From positions 21,258,400 through 21,322,399 of the forward strand of contig NC_134828.1 in assembly GCF_004210375.1 (NCBI RefSeq): a stretch of 64,000 nucleotides of DNA, read 5' to 3'. Shown here piece after piece: positions 9,459 through 22,178 of this stretch. Below the pieces are notes generated by a model. The model made no database searches and was not told where the DNA came from. It worked only from the letters and a program-made list of their open reading frames with translations. This DNA comes from Tachypleus tridentatus (Eukaryota; Arthropoda; Merostomata; Xiphosura; Limulidae). A program made the translations under genes and the position numbers. Position 1 is the first letter of the stretch. Each line of letters opens with the position of its first letter.

Positions 9459-11360
9459 CAGGTTTATAGATGACAACCAACTCTCCGATAACCAGGTTTA
9501 TAGATAACCAACTCTCCCATTACCAGGTTTATAGATAACCAACTCTCCAATTACCAGGTTTATAGATAACCAACTCTCCCATTACCAGGTTTATAGATAA
9601 CCAACTCTCCCATTACCAGGTTTATAGATAACCAACTCTCATATTACCAGGTTTATAGATAACCAACTCTCCCATTACCAGGTTTTATAGATAACCAACT
9701 CTCCCATTACCAGGTTTATAGATAACCAACTTTCCCATTACCAGGTTTATAGATAACCAACTCTCCCATTACCAGGTTTATAGATAACAAACTCTTCAAT
9801 TACCAAGTTTATAGATAACCAACTCTCCCATTACCAGGTTTATAGATAACCAACTCTCCCATTACCAGGTTTATAGATAACCAACTCTCCCATTACCAGG
9901 TTTATAGATAACCAACTCTCCCATTACCAGGTTTATAGATAACCAACTCTCCCATTACCAGGTCTATAGATAACCAACTCTCCCATTACCAGGTTTATAG
10001 ATAACCAACTCTCCCATTACCAGGTTTATAGATAACCAACTCTCCCATTACCAGGTTTATAGATAACCAACTTTCCCATTACCAGGTTTATAGATAACCA
10101 ACTTTCCCATTACCAGGTTTATAGATAACCAACTCTCCCATTACCAGGTTTATAGATAACCAACTCTCCCATTACCAGGTTTATAGATAACCAACTCTCC
10201 CATTACCAGGTTTATAGATAACCAACTCTCCAATTACCAGGTTTATAGATAGCCAACTCTTTCATTGCCAGGTTTATGGATAACCAACTCTCCCATTACC
10301 AGGTTTATAGATAACCAACTCTTCCATTACCAGGTTTATAGATAACCAACTCTCACATTACCAGGTTTATAGATAACCAACTCTCCCATTACCAGGTTTT
10401 ATAGATAACCAACTCTCCCATTACCAGGTTTAAATATAACCAACTTTCCCATTACCAGGTTTTATAGATAACCAACTCTCACATTACCAGGTTTATAGAT
10501 AACCAACTCTCCAATTACCAGGTTTATAGATAACCAACTCTCCAATTACCAGGTTTATAGATAACCAACTCTCCCATTACCAGGTTTATAGATAACCAAC
10601 TCTCCCATTACCAGGTTTATAGATAACCAACTCTCCCATTACCAGGTTTATAGATAACCAACTCTCCCATTACCAGGTTTATAGATAACCAACTCTCCCA
10701 TTACCAGGTTTATAGATAACCAACTCTCCCATTACCAGGTTTATAGATAACCAACTCTCCCATTATCAGGTTTATAGATAACCAACTCTCCCATTACCAG
10801 GTTTATAGATAACCAACTCTCCCATTACCAGGTTTATAGATAACCAACTCTCCCATTACCAGGTTTATAGAAAACCAACTTTCCCATTGCCAGGTTTATA
10901 GAAAACCAACTTCCATTCCCATTACCAGGTTTATAGATAACCAACTCTCCCATTACCAGGTTTATAGATAACCAACTCTCCCATTACCAGGTTTATAGAC
11001 AACCAACTCTCCCATTACCAGGTTTATAGATAGCCAACTCTTTCATTGCTAGGTTTATGGATAGCCAACTCTTCCATCATCAGGTTTATAGATAACCAAC
11101 TCTCCAATTACCAGGTTTATAGACAACCAACTCTCCAATTACCAGGTTTATAGATAGCCAACTCTTTCATTGCTAAAGGTTTATGTGGATAGCAGGTTTA
11201 TAGATAACCAACTCTTCCATCATCAGGTTTATAGATAACCAACTCTCCAATTACCAGGTTTATAGATAACCAACTCTCCCATTACCAGGTTTATAGATAA
11301 CCAACTCTCCCATTACCAGGTTTATAGATAACCAACTCTCCCATTACCAGGTTTATAGAT
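9459..11360. repeat. 31-bp minisatellite, about 61 copies
   Basis: The unit contains ACCAGGTTTATAGATAACC and AACTCTCCCATT, and repeats every 31 bp over 1.9 kb. Most copies are near identical. Changed copies (TTTCATTGC, GACAACC, CATCATCAGG) are concentrated at about 10240-10270 and 11020-11220. Some of these form a repeated multi-unit block, which suggests local segmental duplication. The period is not a multiple of three and there is no coding potential. Confidence 0.97.
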
Positions 11361-11670
11361 ATTTGGTATCATTTGTTTGAATAACTTTAAATTATACAAC
11401 TGTTGATCATTTAGTATACATCACAAATCAAAGACATTGAAGTAACTTTTCTCAAGTTAATTTTCTTCGTATAATCCTTCTCTAGTGGCAGTAATTAGTC
11501 TTTTGTAAATCGAACACACTAATCTCATAAAGGGTTACCCATGGATGTAGTTCCGTATCTCTGACCAGTGCTTTCTACGTGTAGTGTTAAAATATATATG
11601 GATTTTACATACCATCACTGTGTTCCAAGTTAAGGTTCAACATCCAGGATTACTCAAGTAATTAATATCA
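11361..11670. other. AT-rich spacer
   Basis: No gene or repeat recognised between the 31-bp array and the next SINE. Confidence 0.6.
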
Positions 11671-11790
11671 CCCGCCAGTACAGCGGTATGTCTATGGATT
11701 TACAACGCTAAAATCAGGGGTTTGATTTCCCTCGGTGGGCTCAGCAGATAGCCCAATGCGGCTTTGCTATAAGAAAACACACACAAACAT
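11671..11790 (+). mobile_element. Second SINE family, short tRNA-like copy
   Basis: A compact 120-bp element. GGTATGTCTATGG and GGGGTTTGATTTCCC lie at tRNA-like spacing, the latter with a T-arm-like pairing. CTCAGCAGATAGCCCAATG then leads into an A/CA-rich tail (ACACACACAAACAT). The body differs from the SINE at 3016 and 8961, although both share an AGATAGCCC motif. No clear target-site duplication is visible. Confidence 0.7.
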
Positions 11791-11807
11791 TTAATAAAGT
11801 CAACACC

Positions 11808-12126
11808 ACAACGATGTTACTAAACTATAATGCAATCAACTGTGGTATTTTATTAAGACAACAATGTTAGTAAACTATAATACAACCAGCTTTCGTAATT
11901 TATAAAGACAACGATGTTACTAAACTATAATACAACCAACTTTAGTATTTTATTCAGACAACAATGTTACTAAACTATAATACAACCAACTTTAGTATTT
12001 TATTCAGACAACAATGTTACTAAACTATAATACAAGCAGCTTTCATATTTTATTGAGACAACGATGTTACAAAAGTAAAATACAACCAGCTTTCTTATTT
12101 TATTAAGACAGCGTTGTCACTGAACT
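11808..12126. repeat. 50-bp minisatellite, about 6 copies
   Basis: The unit contains ACAACGATGTTACTAAAC and TTTAGTATTTTATTCAG; starts at 11808 and 11858 show the 50-bp period. The last copies are the most diverged. The array begins about 17 bp after the SINE tail. Confidence 0.92.
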
Positions 12127-12473
12127 TTTATGTAACGTTAGCACTTTTGTAAATAATGCTTTCATTTGAGTTTCTGAAACTGTTTGTATCACTCGTAATG
12201 TAACTGCTGGGTTTAATTATAGTCACAGTGTCCATTGCTGTAAACAGTTTTTGAGTATGTTGTTTTTGTAAATCTTCAAGGTGAACCCTCAGTTTGAGAC
12301 TTACATCTTTAATCCCCAGTACAATATTTGGTATATCATTTTTGGTACGCCAAGACATTTATCAAAGTTCTTATTTCCAGTATATATTTTCAAACAAGTC
12401 AAAATGAAGAGATAAGTTTGTATTTCCCTTTCATATTCTCAGCAGTGATAAATCTGTTTGAAGAACGTGGGTC
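12127..12473. other. Spacer without supported gene
   Basis: A 76-codon minus-strand open frame (12128-12358) overlaps the end of the 50-bp array and shows no recognisable family pattern. It is considered chance. Confidence 0.55.
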
Positions 12474-13360
12474 GTGAGATCCTAATGTAATACAGCAATA
12501 TGCTATTCTCTATCACACACAAGTGAGATCCTAATGGAATACAGCAATGTGTTATTCTCTATCACACACAAGTGAGATCCTAATGGAATACAGCAATATG
12601 CTATTCTCTCTCACACACAAGTGAGATCCTAATAAAATACAGCAATATGCTATTCTCTATCACACACAAGTGAGATCCTAATGGAATACAGCAATATGCC
12701 ATTCTCTATCACACACAATTGTGAGATCCTAATGGAATACAGCAATATGCTATTTTCTATCACACACAAGTGAGATCATAATGGAATACAGCAATATGCT
12801 ATTCTCTATCACACACAAGTGAGATCCTAATGAAATACAGCAATATGCTATTCTCTATCACACACAAGTGAGATCCTAATGGAATACAGCAATATGCTAT
12901 TCTCTCTCACACACAAGTGAGATCCTAATGGAATACAGCAATATGCTATTCTCTATCACACACAAGTGAGATCCTAATGGAATACAGCAATATGCTATTC
13001 TCTATCACACACAATTGTGAGATCCCAATGGAATACAGCAATATGCTATTCTCTATCACACACAAGTGAGATCCCAATGGAATACAGCAATATGTTATTC
13101 TCTATCACACACAAGTGAGATCATAATGGAATACAGCAATATGCTATTTTCTATCACACACAAGTGAAATACTAATGGAAAACAGCAATATGTTATTCTC
13201 TATCACACACAAGTGAGATTATAATGGAATACAGCAATATGCTATTCTCTATCACACACAAGTGAGATCCTAATGGAATACAGCAATATGCTATTCTGTA
13301 TCACACACAAGTGAGATCCTAATGTAATACAGCAATATGCTATTCTCTATCACACATAAG
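12474..13360. repeat. 49-bp minisatellite, about 18 copies
   Basis: The unit contains GTGAGATCCTAATGG, ACAGCAATATGC and CTATCACACACAA, with a 49-bp period. Two copies have an extra TT (CACAATTGTGAG), making 51-bp units. The two 51-bp copies and their neighbours look like a duplicated block of several units. Confidence 0.95.
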
Positions 13361-13394
13361 ACACCTTTCTTTAACACCTTTCTTCATTTTTCAG

Positions 13395-13498
13395 GAGGCT
13401 ACTATTTAGAATACCTTGGTGTCTTCTTCAACTACCATCTCAGCCGAAGCTTAGCCTTTTCTCCTTTGCTTGCAAATTGTGGAGTGCAATTGCTGTAA
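13395..13498 (+). CDS. Candidate 3'-terminal exon, unrecognised protein
   Basis: A pyrimidine tract with TTCATTTTTCAG ends at 13394 and fits a splice acceptor. After it, one frame reads 33 codons (GYYLEYLGVFFNYH..., ending ...NCGVQLL) to TAA at 13496-13498. AATAAA follows at 13675-13680, a normal distance for a short 3' UTR. The predicted tail is hydrophobic and aromatic-rich; I do not recognise it. There is no upstream exon in view, since minisatellites occupy the preceding 6 kb and would have to be intron. A 33-codon open stretch is not rare by chance, so this is only a candidate. Confidence 0.22.
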
Positions 13499-13674
13499 TT
13501 TTAATAGCAAGCTAAAAAAATTAGCTAGTCTTTATGTGAGTCTTCAGAATACAAACAGTGATCTTTCTTTACCTTTGTTTGGTAGTAATGATAATATTTT
13601 ACAGTCTAAAGTTTTGGAAATAATTATATGAAAATGAACTGCACTGTAGTTTAAACTGTAGTTGGTTGTTATGT

Positions 13675-13680
13675 AATAAA
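13675..13680 (+). other. AATAAA hexamer after candidate exon
   Basis: Lies about 180 bp after the candidate stop codon. It is meaningful only if the exon at 13395-13498 is real. Confidence 0.2.
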
Positions 13681-14865
13681 TTTAAAGTGCAACACCTATA
13701 AAAATGCAAGCAATCATACTCTCTTCAGTTGTAATGGTAATAATCCCCTAATAGCTCATAATACTGGAGATTGGCTAAGAATATTCTATGCAAAACATTG
13801 TGGTTAGGCTTTCTATTTTGTAGAATATGGTATGTGATACTGGTGTTGTTAATAACAAAAGTTGAGGTAGAAAACTAAAATGAAGTATTTTAGTGTATAT
13901 TCTTTATGTGATAGGTGAAGGTTGAATACAGATCTTTTCACTGTGTTACCCCAGCTGGAAATGGATTAAGAGGAGCTACTCTTCAATGTAGAAATGGAAT
14001 CTCAGTTCCATGCTGTAAAGGTTGCATGTGAGGGTCTTCCTCACTCAATTTAACATATGAGGAGCAAGAATTGTGCTGAAGGGAAGAGCATAAAATTGAA
14101 AAACACAATTGTGATGAACAAACTGTATCAAATGTCTAGAGGATGGAGCAATCAGGATGTGGTCATCCACAGTTCAGGTGAAAATGGCCAATGGAGAGAA
14201 AAGAAATCTTCTATCTAAAATTATGGAACAGCCAAAGATCAGTTGAAGGATAATAGGTGTTACTGGACACCAGCCCATGGTCTTCTTAAGGAGCACAAAG
14301 AGACAAAAGTAAAACCCAAAAAAAGTTTTATACTTCCTGATAGTATCTTTGGCCACAAGATCTTTATCACATCCTTGAAAACAAAGATAGATTGTGGGTC
14401 TGAAGGAGTAGAAAATAAAATGAGAAGAGAAAAATGAAGTGGAAAGAAAGAAGGTGGATGAGAACTTGTAGAATTAACATGTAAGTGCAGAAGAGTGACA
14501 AACAGATGTGTGTGAATATTGGGCATGACCAAACAGGATAGTTGCTGACAAGAAATGCAACAAATCTGACACTGAGTAGTGGGAGGACAGGAAGAAGGGG
14601 AAAGTTTCAGAGGTGAAACAAATATATTAGAATAAACTGAGTCTGTCAAGGAACAGCAAGGCTGTGAAAGATGAGAAATCAGAGAAAGTAAATAAGGCTG
14701 ATGCCAAGCTGCTTTGGCCCATGGACTCCAGAGAATTAAGAACACCACTAAAGACATCAGGTCAAAAAAAAGGATAAGAAGTAGGTAGTCATGCAATGGT
14801 AAGGAGTGTATCCTGACCAAACAGGTCTCAACAGTAGAACTAAGTAGTAGGGTATAATATATATG
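13681..14865. other. Purine-rich unassigned stretch
   Basis: About 14000-14800 is unusually purine-rich on the plus strand. The longest minus-strand open frame (14260-14820, 186 codons) is the pyrimidine-rich shadow of this bias. It is Ser/Leu/Pro/His-rich with no recognisable domain. This could be a decayed repeat or intron. Confidence 0.5.
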
Positions 14866-14994
14866 AAATGGCTGGTATGGGTTGAGAAAACTCTATGTTG
14901 TTCGCTCTCTCTACATAGAATTTTCTCAACCCATACCAGCCATTTTAACATATATATTTTTCTCTACAAGTGGGTTTTCTCATCATCATGAATC
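14866..14994. mobile_element. Palindromic element copy B, related to copy A
   Basis: Perfect 25-bp arms at 14866-14890 and 14921-14945 continue after one mismatch into 7-bp arms (14892-14898 and 14913-14919) around a 14-nt loop. The inner arm parts (GGGTTGAGAAAA, TTGTTCGCTC, ACATAGA) and the tail (ACAAGTGGGTTTTCTC) match copy A at 753-961. The outer arm sequence (ATGGCTGGTATGG) differs, and the hammerhead-like centre is missing. An 8-bp direct repeat CAAACAGG at 14818-14825 and 14995-15002 may be a target-site duplication, but that would include 40 bp not found in copy A. Confidence 0.75.
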
Positions 14995-15431
14995 AAACAG
15001 GGTACAGGTCATCATGGTCAAAAGAGGGGAATAAATCTCTAAAAATCATTCTGAAGCACAATGAAGTACCTCAGACATAAAGTATAGAAAGGAAAAATAC
15101 CATAGAAGGGTGCAGAAAAAGAAATTGCAAAAACTGGGAACTAAAGAGCTAAACAGAGGAGAAGGGTTCACTCTCTAAGCAGATACAGATCTCAAAAACA
15201 GATAATCTAAAAAAAGGAAAAACAAACAGTTGTAAGTTAGGACATGGAAGTGTGAAGGTCAAGGCATGTGGGAACATATGCAAAGCTATTCAAAAAGAGG
15301 AATCAGCATGAACTCTACTGTCAGGTGAGGTAGAAAGCATTAAATAATCACAAGGATTATAATTATTGAGCAAAGAACATGATGATCACAACACACAGGT
15401 TGAAGAGAATGAAAGCAATATGATGCATGAT
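14995..15431. other. Unassigned A-rich stretch
   Basis: A-rich plus strand with no gene or repeat recognised. Confidence 0.5.
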
Positions 15432-15533
15432 GGATTCCACAAAATGCTGTACAATGGTAGCAACCTCCTCCACAATAAACAAGCTTCCCCACAAAATGCT
15501 GTACAATGGTAGTAACCTATTCCATAATAAACG
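15432..15533. repeat. 51-bp direct duplication
   Basis: CCACAAAATGCTGTACAATG occurs at about 15438 and 15489, followed by GTAG(C/T)AACCT and CCA.AATAAAC in both. This is two adjacent copies of a 51-bp unit. The 112-codon minus-strand frame across this region is not supported as a gene. Confidence 0.85.
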
Positions 15534-18500
15534 AAGTATAAATAAAACTTGTGTGCATAACACATCGCCCATACAAGACATATTTGAAGTAATTATTCCT
15601 TGAAAATTCAGGACAAAAATTAAAGCTTTTGTAACAATAACAACAACCAAAAAAAAGCAAATCAATGTTTCATAAAGAAATAAAAATCTCATCCAATTCA
15701 ACTCAAAAAAGTTTTAACAGGTCTGCTGAGGAAATGAATGAAGTTATCACGAGTGCAAGCATATAGGGAATTTACTGCACATGTATGTTGTGTTGCCCTC
15801 CTTTGTTGGAGAACTATTGTTTCATGATGTCATCATGCACCTTCATGGTCCACATTAAACACACAACTTTAGATAGGATTTAGCACAAGGCTAGTGGCAT
15901 GTAAATCTGATAGACTGAAATGTGAGCGAAATAGCAGTTTTGTGTATGATAGCAAGTATTCTCTCAGTAACTGTCATGTTGTGCTCAAAGCAAATTTAGT
16001 AACTATTTTAACTTGTGTTCTCACTTGGGAATGCATTGGTCCTATTAAATGAGCATACAAATTTACATATAAATTATATTTAGGTAAAAATACTAGATAC
16101 ATGTGTTAACCTAAATGTGGTTGTTCATAAGGAGTTTTGAGCATTAGGAAAATTTTAATATAATTAATATTGAAAGGATACACTTACAAGCAGTTCTACA
16201 GCAAACAACATTGTTTTTCTCCAACATGATAGTTTCCCATAAGCTCTGAGAGTTAGACACCTAATATAAAAGATTAATTTTAATATTAGAGATATTTTAT
16301 TTCATGGGTACATCAACAATGTAATAAGTTTTACAATACATGACAAATGTGTGTTATGAGTCATAAAGATATATATTCCAATAGTTTATGTTCTAGTTTC
16401 TATAAAAAACAAAGATATACTGGACATTTAGTCAACAGCTTCAAAACAAATCAAGTTTTTGTATCTGATTCAACAAGCAGAAATAAAATTTTATAATAAA
16501 TATTAAAAACACAGTAATATCAAAATACATCTTTCATTACAGTATTGCCTTAAAACTCCAACACCAACATTAAAACCTGAAACAGTTGGATCACAATATT
16601 CTGATTAACTTAAAATAAACATTAAGTGTAACAATATAATGATAGGTACAATAAACATAATACATACACATTCATTTTAAGAGAAGATATTATAAAGAAA
16701 GGATCAAAGATAAGTACAAATATTGCATCTTTAAAATAATAATAGCAACCAAATAAAAATAATGAGAAACTGTTAATGGTTAAATATGAAGGGGTTGATG
16801 TTATTAGAGGCTTTCTTTAATAAAAGCTCCATAATCTGGAGTTGAGAATTTTATTTAAACTTTTCAAGAAATATGGGGTAGTTGTTATTCTCATTGTATA
16901 ACTGGATACAAGGACTCAGCTAGATTATTTAAGTGATATCTACCCTAGTTAAATTCCATGTGTTCATTCATGTATTTGTAGGTAACATGTAGACTGTCTC
17001 CAGCTTTAAATCATTAGTACAACATAATACAAAGGAGAGATGTTAAACTTGAAATTATAATGTATACTAAACAATAACTACAAAGTATAATTGATATGTC
17101 TGTAATTAAAAATAAAGTTTTTAATCATATGATGAGTATCTTATTACACACTAGTGAGGACTTCTCAACAGAACTTAACAATATTTTATTGTATAAATGT
17201 GTGTGTGTTTTTTATATACTGTCCCTTTTATCCAGTACACAGGAATGGTGCTTCTATGTAAATAATGTAATGAAATATGTATACTTCACAGACAGTAAAC
17301 AAATTTGTGACTGAATTAGGAAAATAATTTCTAGTATCTTTAAAGTTCACTCATCTTGTACTTACAAAAACTGAGAATAAGCATTCATTGACAAAACTAC
17401 ATGAGTGAACAAACCTACAAAAATGCTTGAACAATTTAGAACTTATTAAAACAAGTGCAGTCTTCAATAGATCATAGGGTGACAAAAGTATACATGAAAA
17501 AAGCTCTCAATATTTGTTTTCCCTTTTCCAAATGTGTTGTTGAATCACTTGAGAGGAAATTTAAACTCAGAATGTCCAAGCAGTTAGTAATAAGTACACC
17601 AAACCCTTTAGACTTTAGAAAGTGAAAATAAAAAACAAGTTGGCTGGTGTGATTTTATTCAAAATTAAATTCATAGATCCAAATAGATATTTATAACAAA
17701 GGAATTCACACATTTACACTTATAATGCACTAAGTAAAACTGCATGATTGTTATATTAAACTAGAGAAATTCACACTAAAAAATTAATACTTTACACAGA
17801 AAAACTCACATCTTCATCCCAATTAAGGTCTGCACACTAAAGTGATAAACTCTGACCATCCAGGTTAAAATCAACCCACAGATCTGAATCATATGGTTTT
17901 TGAACCTATTAAAATAATGTGTTGCTTATAAATATAAATAGTAGTGTGTGTAAATTTATGCATATATACACCCACCCCTAAAAGCAAATTATACCACATA
18001 TGAAAACATAAGCTGATAGAATTGTAAATGTGAAACGTGGTACACACCGCATATGTTCTTGAACATTTTAAGGGTTTTATTGACAAATTTAATGTTATCT
18101 TAACAAAGACTAGTGTCTGCATATTAAAACTTAGCTGACTTAACCTGTCATGAGAAATCACATCTTCTGCCTCCAACACAAACCTCTCTTTGTTACATAA
18201 CAGAAGCATAAAGTTTTACAGAAATTTGTGTATCTTAAATATAAATATATAAAAACACATTAACCTTATAATTACAGGCACCCTTATACTGTGCACATCA
18301 TAAGAATTTATGTTCTAACATTCCAAAATTAATAAAGCAATCTTATTATCAATGAAGTTAGTATCACAGTTTACATTCTAGTCCAAAGTTTTATATTATC
18401 TATGTTTTAATTTCTTTATTTAAAAACAACCCTTAAAGGAGAAATCTTAAAATTCAGTTTGATGAACAATTTCACAAAGTTTTAACTGTTAGATTTTCTA

Positions 18501-19334
18501 GCTGTGAGTTAGATATAGCAAGTACACAGAGAGAAGCTAGATTAATTGTTCTGTTTACACAGTCTTTGTTCAAGCTACTTAGGAGACACTGGAAGGAAAG
18601 AGAAATAAATTTCTTTGATTCTAAAACATCAAAATATTAAATTTTGTGACAAAGTAAAACTTACTATTAAGAATATAACATCCTTTGATGAAAAGTTAAA
18701 ATGTATGTATATTTTTCTACTTTTAATTTTAAATATTTCATTGCACAATATGTTGATGATAACACTCAAAATATTCAAAATCTGAGTGCAAATAACTAGA
18801 ATACAAAAATAAAGAACCTTTAATTAAAATAATATTATTTTCGGTTTGCAAATTATTTGTAATCTTTAACAAAATTTTGCCAGGCATTGTGAAGATATAT
18901 TAAGAAAGCTCAGAATTATCATATTGTTGCACTGTTTGTCATATCTTAATACAAACTATGCCAAATGGCCTATCCATGAGGTGAAATAAATGAAAGGATA
19001 ATTTAAGAAAAATGATAATTTTAATCCTCTAATTACTAAGTGTCCATGAACCACATAACCCTTTTAATACATTTTTCTAAACTATTTATCCATCATATTA
19101 CTTGTGAGCCTACAACCTTCCCAGAAAACAATTAACCACAAATATCATTAATATTGTAGTTAATATCACATTGTCTTTACACAGAAGATGAGTGATTCTC
19201 CAAAACTTGTGGTAAGCTCTGATTTTGTCTGATAGTTGTAACAGAAACAACTATAAAATTATTCACGTTACAACATATTATTAATACATAAATAGTATTT
19301 ACACAACATAATAATTATTTTTAAAATTATAACT
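15534..19334. other. 3.8 kb of AT-rich non-coding DNA
   Basis: Stops are frequent in all frames. Open frames at 17096-17314 (+) and 17889-18209 (-) show no family pattern and have compositions expected of AT-rich DNA. I see no tRNA, inverted repeat or tandem array of note. An intron of a large gene is possible. Confidence 0.6.
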
Positions 19335-19520
19335 AGTTACAGCAGGTGACTAATAACAAATGTTACAACAGGTGACTGATAACAAACGTTACAGCAGGTA
19401 ACTAATAACAAACGTTACAACAGGTGACTGATAACAAACGTTACAACAGGTGACTGATAACAAACGTTACAACAGGTAATAATAACAAACGTTACAACAG
19501 GTAATAATAACAAACACTGA
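19335..19520. repeat. 26-bp minisatellite, about 7 copies
   Basis: The unit contains TTACAACAGGTGACTGATAA and repeats every 26 bp from 19337. The last two units are 23 bp, with GGTAATAATAAC in place of GGTGACTGATAAC. Confidence 0.93.
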
Positions 19521-20439
19521 TAACATCTGTATGTAAAAAACTAACAATTAATTTTTTCTTACATACAGTTAAGGGTATGATTTTTAAAATCCTACAGCAG
19601 CTACCTTATTTTAATTTTGTTCAATTGAATTGGCCTGGAAAGGAGTACAATTTATAAATTGAGTACCTGAATTTAATGAAAGCTGTTTAACATTTGTTCC
19701 AACAAAAAAATTAAACTATATTACCTATAGGACAAAAGTCAGAAAAAGCATTTAACATTTGCAAAAAAAACTGAGATCAAACTTAGAATTCAAGTCTTGA
19801 TGAGGAGATTAAAAATTGTTGTTCCAGTCTTAAACATTTTCAAGCACAGCAAATATATATGTCCCTAATTTTGAAACTGACAGATAAAGAGGAAAGCAGC
19901 TGGTCAACAGCAAAGTTTCAGGTTATTCTTTTCAACTGATACTCTTGTAATAAACCTACAAAGCAAAGGTATGGAGCAGATTTTGTGATAACAGGATGTA
20001 ACTAGTGAATTCATTAACAACTGGCCAACATGATAAGAATGGTATTAAATCTGTAAACTACATGTCAGCATGAATACTGCAACTGAGTCAAGAGAATTAA
20101 CTATGTACAACAAGATACATACATATACATTTATTAATGACTATGATCTCTTAAAAACTCAAGTAGCTAGAATGGTGACATTTTTTTTAAAAATCTGAAA
20201 ACACAACTTTTATTAAGACTCAACTGGTTTCCTACCTTTTAACTAAAAAAGTTGTAAAAAAAGGGTTTTAATAGACATTGCTTATTCATTTTATTTTTAT
20301 TTCATATATTTTTGAAAGCTAAACAGAGGTTATCTAAACTATCTGTCCCTAACTTTTACATGACAGAAGACAGCTAATACACAGTATCTACTAATGGTCT
20401 ATTGATATAAGACCAAGTAGAGACCATGATTCTTAGAGT
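19521..20439. other. AT-rich stretch
   Basis: No supported features seen. Confidence 0.6.
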
Positions 20440-20530
20440 GCAACTATGTTCCCAAAGTCTGGAGAAACATTGTTTCGTAACTGCCATTAACTGGTGTTAC
20501 ACAAACCACTAAGCCACGACCAACCATAGA
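20440..20530 (-). mobile_element. Possible decayed tRNA-derived SINE head
   Basis: On the minus strand TGGCTTAGTGG (20506-20516) fits the polymerase III box A consensus, within GGTTGGTCG...GTTTGTG. No convincing box B follows. Weak. Confidence 0.25.
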
Positions 20531-21863
20531 CTTTACATAAAAGAGAAAATATGTTACTGTGTAACACTAGGGGAATTCAGGATATTTCAAAACATATTTC
20601 CTTACAGAATTAGAACTTAAAACTTACATACTATTAAGATATAGATTATTGGCTAAGTTTTCATGCCATAGTAACTGGTATAACAAACTCTCCATCATCC
20701 ATAGTAAACAATAGCCAGGTTGAAAGAGTTAAACTTAAGCACCTTGCTTCATGATTCATTTTTATTTCTAATAATATTTTAAGTGATCAAAATTTTATTT
20801 CTTAGTATATAAACAAACATAAATATCTTATTCTAATAAAATACATCCTAGTATCATATATTGTTTCAGACTTCTGAACAGAGAAAAAAAGCTAATTGTG
20901 AAAGTGTTGCTGAACTAAACTAAGAGTTGACAAAGCTTAATTTTGAGAAAAAGAAAGATATAGTATTTTCAGTAAATTTTAAATTCCTGATATGTTTCTT
21001 TCTTTCTTTCTTATGGCCACATTTTTCAATTTTCCATTTAGATTTTATGAATGAATTAAAGAAAAACAAATGATTTTTCAACTATTTTTTTTCTATTACA
21101 AAGTTTCAAAAAATAACATCAAGTTTAAAGTATATTATATCTACAGATTACTGATATTCACCACTTGTCATGCCATCAAATGCTTATGACAAAAACTGAA
21201 ATCCTTTTACTAAAAAACAACTTTGTGCAATTATAATAAAACAGTTAAACTTCCTTAAGGCAGTAAGCTAACAAGAACTTAGAAATTATATTGTTATTTA
21301 AAACATAACAGAGCTTCTTAAGACATGTTAATGCACCAAATATATACTTGTAACAGTCTTGTAGCAAACTACCCACAGTTGTTTGTTCAATACAAACTGA
21401 AATTCAGATGTATCACTGCTCACATGTTTTCTGTCTTACACACTTTACATTTGATAAACTGGTTTTGGCTAAATTTATGTTCCTGCACCTTGATGTAATT
21501 TTATAGCAAATTAGTTTGTTGTTAGTGTTAAAGTATATATACCCCTTGTCTTTCATTACAAATATTAAATATTATAAATTCAAACAATTATTTATCTGTT
21601 AGTAAGAACTAGAGTATACAAATAATTACTAAACATTATATATCAAATTTATACACACCTTGTAACCACCAAAAGTAACAGATTTACAGATGAATGAATA
21701 CACCCTATGTTCAAAGAAAGAAAACACAATAGTTAATTAATAACCTGCCTATAACTAAATAAATGTTTCCATAGCTAATACAAAAATCTATGGCAAGTCA
21801 AATTTTGTATACATGTGTAAAGAAGTAACATATCACTTAATATATGATTAAGAACTGAACTAT
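20531..21863. other. AT-rich stretch with a short microsatellite
   Basis: A TTTC tetranucleotide run of about 4.5 units lies at 20995-21012. Otherwise no gene or element is visible. Confidence 0.65.
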
Positions 21864-22080
21864 TAATGTTTGAGAACCTATAATTACAGAATTGACAAAA
21901 GCAAAGACAAGTTTTTTTTGCAAAATACTTGTGAAATACAGCTGTTCTTTATTTTTCTCAATTTTAATGTTTGGAGAACTCCATAATTACAGAATTGATT
22001 AAAAGCAAAGACAAGTTTTTTTTTGGTTTTTTTTGCAAATACTTGTGAAACATACAGCTGTCTTTATTTTTCTCAATTCT
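21864..22080. repeat. Tandem duplication of about 105 bp
   Basis: 21864-21965 and 21966-22080 are two diverged copies sharing AATGTTTG.AGAAC, ATAATTACAGAATTGA, AAAGCAAAGACAAG, a T run, CTTGTGAAA and TTTATTTTTCTCAATT. The second copy has an expanded T tract and an extra GG. Confidence 0.9.
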
Positions 22081-22178
22081 ATATTACTTGACAGGTTTTT
22101 ACCTTATAACAGTAATTATAAATTTTTTATTAGACAACTTATTTTCAGATGTTTATAATTACTTCCCATTTATATTTG

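Noticed and set aside
14260..14820. 186-codon minus-strand open frame
   Set aside because: It is the pyrimidine-rich shadow of a purine-rich stretch, with no domain, no family pattern and a Ser/Leu/His/Pro-rich composition.
15363..15701. 112-codon minus-strand open frame with membrane-like residues
   Set aside because: It spans a 51-bp tandem duplication and an AT-rich stretch; no family pattern is visible.
17889..18209. 106-codon minus-strand open frame
   Set aside because: Length and composition are compatible with chance in AT-rich DNA, and it shows no recognised motif.
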